NCBI RefSeq assembly: GCF_900105155.1
Contig: NZ_LT629762.1
Location: 4,597,501-4,661,500 of the forward strand
Length of the DNA: 64,000 nt
Origin: Pseudomonas prosekii
Lineage (GTDB): Bacteria; Pseudomonadota; Gammaproteobacteria; Pseudomonadales; Pseudomonadaceae
Reading direction: 5' to 3'
The position numbers and the translations under genes are program-made. The notes beneath the pieces were generated by a model. That model was not told the origin of the DNA, did no database searches, and worked only from the letters and a program-made list of their open reading frames with translations. Shown here one piece after another: positions 60,025 through 64,000 of this stretch; the stretch's first letter is position 1; every line of letters starts with the position of its first letter.

Positions 60025-62148
60025 TTAGAACGCCAGCTCCGCGCTGAAATAAAGCACTCGGCGCTCGTCGTAATGGTTGTCGGCGAAGGTAGTCGGCTGA
60101 TTGTCGAGGCGCTGTTGCAGCACGCCGGCCAGCTCCAGATTGGCCTTGCCCAGACCAATACGTTTGGCCAGGCGCGCGTCGACCCGTTCGAAACGGTAGC
60201 CGTTCAGCGCGTCGTCACCATAGTAGAAGAGCGCGCTGTTCCAGCCGTGGCCCCAATCGCGCAACCAACCTGCCGAACCGCTGTTGCGCGCAGTTTGCTG
60301 CTGGTCCAGCGGGTTGCTCGCCTTGGCATCGACGTAGGCGTAGGTCAGGCGCACGCGATCGGCACTGCCGAGGCGCCAGTCGAGTTGCGTTTCGGCGCCG
60401 GAGAATTGCGAGGTGTTGGCGTTGCTGGCGATGTATTGGTTGTTGCGCAACGGCTCGCTGATCATCCCGGTGATTTCGTCGTAGAACAGCTTCACATCGA
60501 TTGCCAGCCCGAGCTCGGCGAAGAAGCCGTTGTAGCCCAGCTCCCGCGAGCGCATGCGTTCCTTGTCGAGGTCGCCGGGGCCGCGGGTCTTGACGAAATA
60601 ACGAGCGCTGGACTGGCCGTAGGCGCTGGGCTGCAGGTTGGTCACCTGATAGCTCCAGTTCACGTTGTTCTCGAACATGTTCGGCGAGCGGATCGCTTCC
60701 GAATACACCGCGCGCACGCCGTGGCGCGGGTTGATCAGGTAGTTCACCGCAACCCGCGGGGTCAGCGAGCTGCCGGTCAATTGCGTGTCTTCAAACATCG
60801 CGCCGCCCTGCAGCAGCCAGTGTTCGCTGGCGCGCCACTCGAGTTGGCCGAACGTGCGCCACGTGGTGTCGTCGAGCGTGCCATTGAAGTAGGTCTCGGA
60901 ATCTGCCCGGTCGTAACGATAGTTCATGCCGCTGACCAGTCGCAGACTATCGGACAGGCTCAAGGTGTCCTGCAATTCGAGGTCGTAGCGCGACTCGCGG
61001 GTGCTCTGGTCGATGTCGCCGCAGAGGGTTCGGCGGGCGCCGTTTTTCCATTGGTCGAGCACTTGATTGGCCAGCGCTTGCTCAGTGGCGGTGCCGGCCG
61101 GTGCGCCGGGGCCGGTGAACATCAACATGTTGCGCGCGAGACGTTCGGTGTAGTTCGGATTGATCTGCCACAGCTCGCTCAGTTGCGGGCTGAACGACAC
61201 TTCGGCATCACAGGCGCGCCAGGTCTGCTGGCGGTCCCAATGTTGCGCCGAGCCCTGAACGTACAGGCTGTGATCAGGATTGATGTCGAGGTTCCAGCGC
61301 AGCGAGCCGGCGTAATCCTTGGCAATCACGTCGGAATTGTTACCCGCAGCGGTAATCCCCGAGAACACTGGCCGGTAGGTATAAGGCCGCTGGTTGGCGC
61401 CGTCCTTGGCATTCAACTGCACGTCGATGCTCTGGTTGTCGTTGAGCGCCTGGCTGACTGCAAGATTGAAGCGGTCGAGGCGTCGACTGTCGCGGTAGTC
61501 GGCGCCATTGCGGTCGCTGTCAAAGCCGTCGTCCTGCTGGCCGGAAAGCGACAGGCGCAAATCGCCGCCGTCCCAGCCGGTGCCCTGGCTGGCGTAGAAA
61601 TCATTGATGCCGCGCTGGCCTCGGGTGATTTTCAGGCGCGTGCCGTGGCTGTCCGCCGGGTTGCGCGTGATGATGTTGACCACCGCCATCAGCGCATTGG
61701 CGCCGTAGCTGACGGTGTTCGGGCCGCGAAACACTTCGATGCGCTCGATGTCTTCCATGGCCACCGGAATATCGCTCCAGTCCACCGTCGCCAGGCCCGC
61801 GCGGTACACCGAGCGGCCATCGATCAACACCTGCATGCGCCGCGCTTCGCTGGCGTTGGTGCCGTGGTAATTCACCGCCGGCTGATTGCCGTTGATGTTG
61901 CCGACCATCATCCCCGGCACCAGCCGCAGCAACTCGCTGATGTCGCGGGCACCGCTGGCGTCGATCAGTTGGCTGTCGATCACCGTCATGCTTCCCGGCA
62001 CGGCCGCTGGCGACTGCTTGAGCCGCGTGGCGGTGAGCACTTGCGGCAGCGCTTCGCTGTCGAGAAACAGGTCGTCGGCGAGCAAAACCGGGCTGAAGAT
62101 CAGCGCCAGCAGCAATGACGAGCGAGGTGCAGGAGGACCGAAAAACAC
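60025..62148 (-). CDS. TonB-dependent outer membrane receptor
   Basis: 707 residues starting at a GTG (62148). Signal peptide (LLLALIFSPVLLADD-like), plug domain (TVIDSQLIDASGARDISELLRLVPGM, RMQVLIDGRSVYRAG, IERIEVFRGPNTVSYGANALMAVVNIIT) and a long beta-barrel ending in VLYFSAELAF with a terminal Phe. Its stop abuts the start of the binding-protein gene, so the three genes form an operon with the hybrid kinase. The ligand is unknown; no Fur-box-like site was noticed upstream. Confidence 0.92.
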   Translation of the reverse strand: MFFGPPAPRSSLLLALIFSPVLLADDLFLDSEALPQVLTATRLKQSPAAVPGSMTVIDSQLIDASGARDISELLRLVPGMMVGNINGNQPAVNYHGTNASEARRMQVLIDGRSVYRAGLATVDWSDIPVAMEDIERIEVFRGPNTVSYGANALMAVVNIITRNPADSHGTRLKITRGQRGINDFYASQGTGWDGGDLRLSLSGQQDDGFDSDRNGADYRDSRRLDRFNLAVSQALNDNQSIDVQLNAKDGANQRPYTYRPVFSGITAAGNNSDVIAKDYAGSLRWNLDINPDHSLYVQGSAQHWDRQQTWRACDAEVSFSPQLSELWQINPNYTERLARNMLMFTGPGAPAGTATEQALANQVLDQWKNGARRTLCGDIDQSTRESRYDLELQDTLSLSDSLRLVSGMNYRYDRADSETYFNGTLDDTTWRTFGQLEWRASEHWLLQGGAMFEDTQLTGSSLTPRVAVNYLINPRHGVRAVYSEAIRSPNMFENNVNWSYQVTNLQPSAYGQSSARYFVKTRGPGDLDKERMRSRELGYNGFFAELGLAIDVKLFYDEITGMISEPLRNNQYIASNANTSQFSGAETQLDWRLGSADRVRLTYAYVDAKASNPLDQQQTARNSGSAGWLRDWGHGWNSALFYYGDDALNGYRFERVDARLAKRIGLGKANLELAGVLQQRLDNQPTTFADNHYDERRVLYFSAELAF

Positions 62149-62344
62149 GACAAAGCCTTGGTAGCGATTAAGTGGCGCGCATGTTAACCGAGGTCGTCGG
62201 GTTTTCCAGTCACGATCTGGGCATTTTCCTCGGTTTTATTGGTCTTCTTCCTACAACTGCCGGTAATTGTCGCAGGGGCTGGCCGCCACTGGGCCGCTCC
62301 GTATAATGCCGGCATCGCCACTGGTATGGATTAACGGATTGCAT

Positions 62345-63370
62345 ATGACTGAACAGCGCCCGATTGCGGTCCTGGGAGGCGGAAGTTTTGGTACCGCCGT
62401 GGCTAATTTACTGGCCGAGAATGGCCATCAGGTTTTGCAGTGGATGCGTGATCCCGAGCAAGCCGAGGCCATTCGGGTCAATCGCGAGAACCCGCGTTAC
62501 CTCAAAGGCATCAAGATTCTACCCGGCGTCGAAGCTGTCACCGACTTGCAAGCTACGTTGCAGGCGTGTGATTTGTGCTTCGTCGCGCTGCCGTCCAGCG
62601 CGTTGCGCGCCGTGCTGGTGCCGCACGCCGAACGCTTGAGCGGCAAATTGCTGGTGAGCCTGACCAAAGGCATCGAAGCCCAGACCTTCAAATTGATGAG
62701 CGAGATCCTCGAAGAGATCGCGCCGCAAGCACGCATCGGTGTGTTGTCCGGGCCGAACCTGGCCCGTGAAATCGCCGAGCACGCGTTGACCGCCACGGTG
62801 GTCGCCAGCGAAGACGAAGAGTTGTGCCAGCGCGTTCAGGAAGCGCTGCACGGGCGCACTTTTCGCGTGTACGCCAGCGCCGATCGTTTTGGCGTGGAGC
62901 TGGGCGGCGCGCTGAAAAACGTCTACGCGATCATTGCCGGCATGGCGGTGGCGCTGGGCATGGGCGAAAACACCAAGAGCATGCTGATCACCCGCGCACT
63001 GGCGGAAATGACCCGTTTCGCGGTGAATCAGGGCGCCAACCCGATGACCTTCCTGGGTCTGGCCGGAGTCGGCGATTTGATCGTCACCTGCTCGTCGCCG
63101 AAAAGCCGCAACTATCAGGTCGGCTTTGCCCTCGGCCAGGGCTTGAGCCTGGAAGATGCAGTGACGCGCCTCGGCGAAGTGGCCGAAGGGGTCAACACGC
63201 TGAAAGTGCTCAAAGCCAAATCGCAGGAAGCGGGGGTCTATATGCCGCTGGTCGCCGGGCTGCACGCCATCCTGTTCGAAGGTCGCACGCTTGATCAGGT
63301 GATCGGTCTACTGATGCGGGGCGAGCCGAAAACCGACGTCGACTTCATTTCCACCAGCGGTTTCAACTGA
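62345..63370 (+). CDS. gpsA: NAD(P)H-dependent glycerol-3-phosphate dehydrogenase
   Basis: 341 residues from the ATG at 62345. N-terminal NAD motif [15 protein letters not shown], the catalytic Lys in [14 protein letters not shown], and [12 protein letters not shown] and [15 protein letters not shown]. It makes sn-glycerol 3-phosphate for phospholipids. It is divergent from the TonB-receptor gene and corresponds to PA1614. Confidence 0.95.
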   Translation: MTEQRPIAVLGGGSFGTAVANLLAENGHQVLQWMRDPEQAEAIRVNRENPRYLKGIKILPGVEAVTDLQATLQACDLCFVALPSSALRAVLVPHAERLSGKLLVSLTKGIEAQTFKLMSEILEEIAPQARIGVLSGPNLAREIAEHALTATVVASEDEELCQRVQEALHGRTFRVYASADRFGVELGGALKNVYAIIAGMAVALGMGENTKSMLITRALAEMTRFAVNQGANPMTFLGLAGVGDLIVTCSSPKSRNYQVGFALGQGLSLEDAVTRLGEVAEGVNTLKVLKAKSQEAGVYMPLVAGLHAILFEGRTLDQVIGLLMRGEPKTDVDFISTSGFN

Positions 63371-63401
63371 ACACGTTTTGCCAATGGAGCAGGGACGAGA
63401 T

Positions 63402-63749
63402 ATGAACGATCCGAAAACCGAAGCCAAGTACGAATCCATCCTCCTGCGGGTGTTGTGGATGATCGTCTACTTGCTGGTCTGGCAAGTGGCGCAATTTATC
63501 CTCGGCGCCGTGGTGCTGGTGCAACTGATCTACCGTTTGATCTACAGCGCGCCGAGCGGCAGCCTGATGAATTTTGGCGACAGCCTCAGCCAGTTCCTCG
63601 CGCAGATCGGTCGTTTCGGCACCTTCCACACTGATCAGAAACCCTGGCCGTTCGCCGATTGGCCAACCCCGCGCGCACCCGAAGGTGAAGCGCCGCACGC
63701 GGTCGCGCCTGCGCCACATCCGGCGCGTGATGAGGAGCCGAAGCTATGA
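63402..63749 (+). CDS. DUF4389 family membrane protein
   Basis: 115 residues from the ATG at 63402 (GAGCAGGGA upstream). An N-terminal TM pair-like hydrophobic stretch (ILLRVLWMIVYLLVWQVAQFILGAVVLVQLIYRL) and a Pro/Ala-rich hydrophilic tail. The family is uncharacterised and usually next to gpsA and sixA in pseudomonads. It overlaps sixA by four bases (ATGA). Confidence 0.85.
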   Translation: MNDPKTEAKYESILLRVLWMIVYLLVWQVAQFILGAVVLVQLIYRLIYSAPSGSLMNFGDSLSQFLAQIGRFGTFHTDQKPWPFADWPTPRAPEGEAPHAVAPAPHPARDEEPKL

Positions 63750-64000
63750 AAATCTGGGTATTGCGCCACGGTGAAGCCGAGCCACACGGCTCACGTCCGG
63801 ACTCCGAGCGCGCCTTGACCGATCACGGTCGCGAAGAAGTGCTGCGTACCGCCGCCGAGTTGATCGGCCATCCGATCAGCGCCATTTATGCCAGCCCTTA
63901 TTTGCGCGCGCAGCAGACCGCCGAGCTGGTGCGCGATGCGTTGGGTTTCCTGCCGGAGATTCGCACCGTTGAATGGCTGACCCCGGACAACCGCCCGCAA
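63746..64000 (+). CDS. sixA: phosphohistidine phosphatase SixA (3' end outside window)
   Basis: The first 85 residues are in the window, beginning MKIWVLRHGEAEPHGSRPDS. The phosphoglycerate-mutase-like RHG motif (His9 region) is present, with SPYLRAQQTAEL, typical of SixA. SixA removes phosphate from histidine phosphotransfer (HPt) domains. It begins at ATGA overlapping the previous gene. Confidence 0.9.
   Translation, partial: MKIWVLRHGEAEPHGSRPDSERALTDHGREEVLRTAAELIGHPISAIYASPYLRAQQTAELVRDALGFLPEIRTVEWLTPDNRPQ

Noticed and set aside
60073..62118. 681-codon open frame on the plus strand opposite the TonB-dependent receptor
   Set aside because: The receptor frame has plug and barrel signatures. 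The antisense frame is a shadow.

Overview
The window is a chromosomal segment of a Pseudomonas, most likely of the P. fluorescens group. The evidence is the gene content and order (flgZ-flgN-flgM-flgA / cheV-cheR-flgBCDE, oprH-phoP-phoQ, ldhA-gacS, cysM-rlmD-relA-mazG, fabA-fabB beside a hybrid kinase, gpsA), the GC-rich wobble positions, and several families of REP/REPIN palindromes. Nearly all of it is core genome. Calls rest on reading the translations and on family knowledge; no database search was run.

Layout. 1-2530: 3' part of a 23S rRNA gene, a 5S rRNA gene and a terminator. 2560-5320: an LprI-type secreted-protein gene broken by an IS3-family insertion sequence with a 3-bp target duplication. 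5355-10740: a TPR response regulator and a soluble-looking histidine kinase, a glutamine-synthetase-family enzyme and an MFS permease. 10757-18530: flagellar and chemotaxis genes, with sigma-28 and sigma-54 promoters visible for flgMN, flgA and flgBCDE. 18575-24787: REP elements, nrdA, and an OmpR/EnvZ-type pair. 24800-29530: phosphopantetheinyl transferase, dienelactone hydrolase, then oprH-phoP-phoQ behind an array of PhoP-type hexamers. 29687-33714: AraC regulator, dctA with a sigma-54 promoter and two upstream palindromes, CoA transferase. 33834-39301: sprT, a YIP1 protein, ttcA, a 3-methyladenine glycosylase, a DUF2069/WrbA/ArsC operon and a thioredoxin-fold lipoprotein. 39275-40080: a tandem array of 155-bp units grown from the 3' end of that lipoprotein gene. 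40109-47389: a META-domain lipoprotein and its partner, ldhA, gacS and a PirRS-like pair. 47570-54765: a truncated DUF1016 nuclease relative, cysM-rlmD, relA, mazG, a DUF2058 protein and a small ORF. 55198-62148: fabB-fabA and a three-gene operon (TonB-dependent receptor, periplasmic binding protein, hybrid sensor kinase). 62345-64000: gpsA, a DUF4389 membrane protein and the start of sixA.

How the genes work together. Signalling dominates. There are four classical two-component pairs or modules, and two hybrid kinases. One is GacS; the other resembles the fabA-linked kinase of P. aeruginosa (PA1611) that feeds the RetS/GacS network. Flagellar genes show the expected promoter hierarchy, but flgE is followed by nrdA rather than flgF, and nrdA lacks nrdB, so a rearrangement junction lies between them. 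The most intriguing system is the compact receptor / binding-protein / hybrid-kinase operon, which looks like a ligand-sensing route from the outer membrane to the Gac-type network. The most unusual DNA structure is the 155-bp tandem array at about 39.3-40.1 kb.
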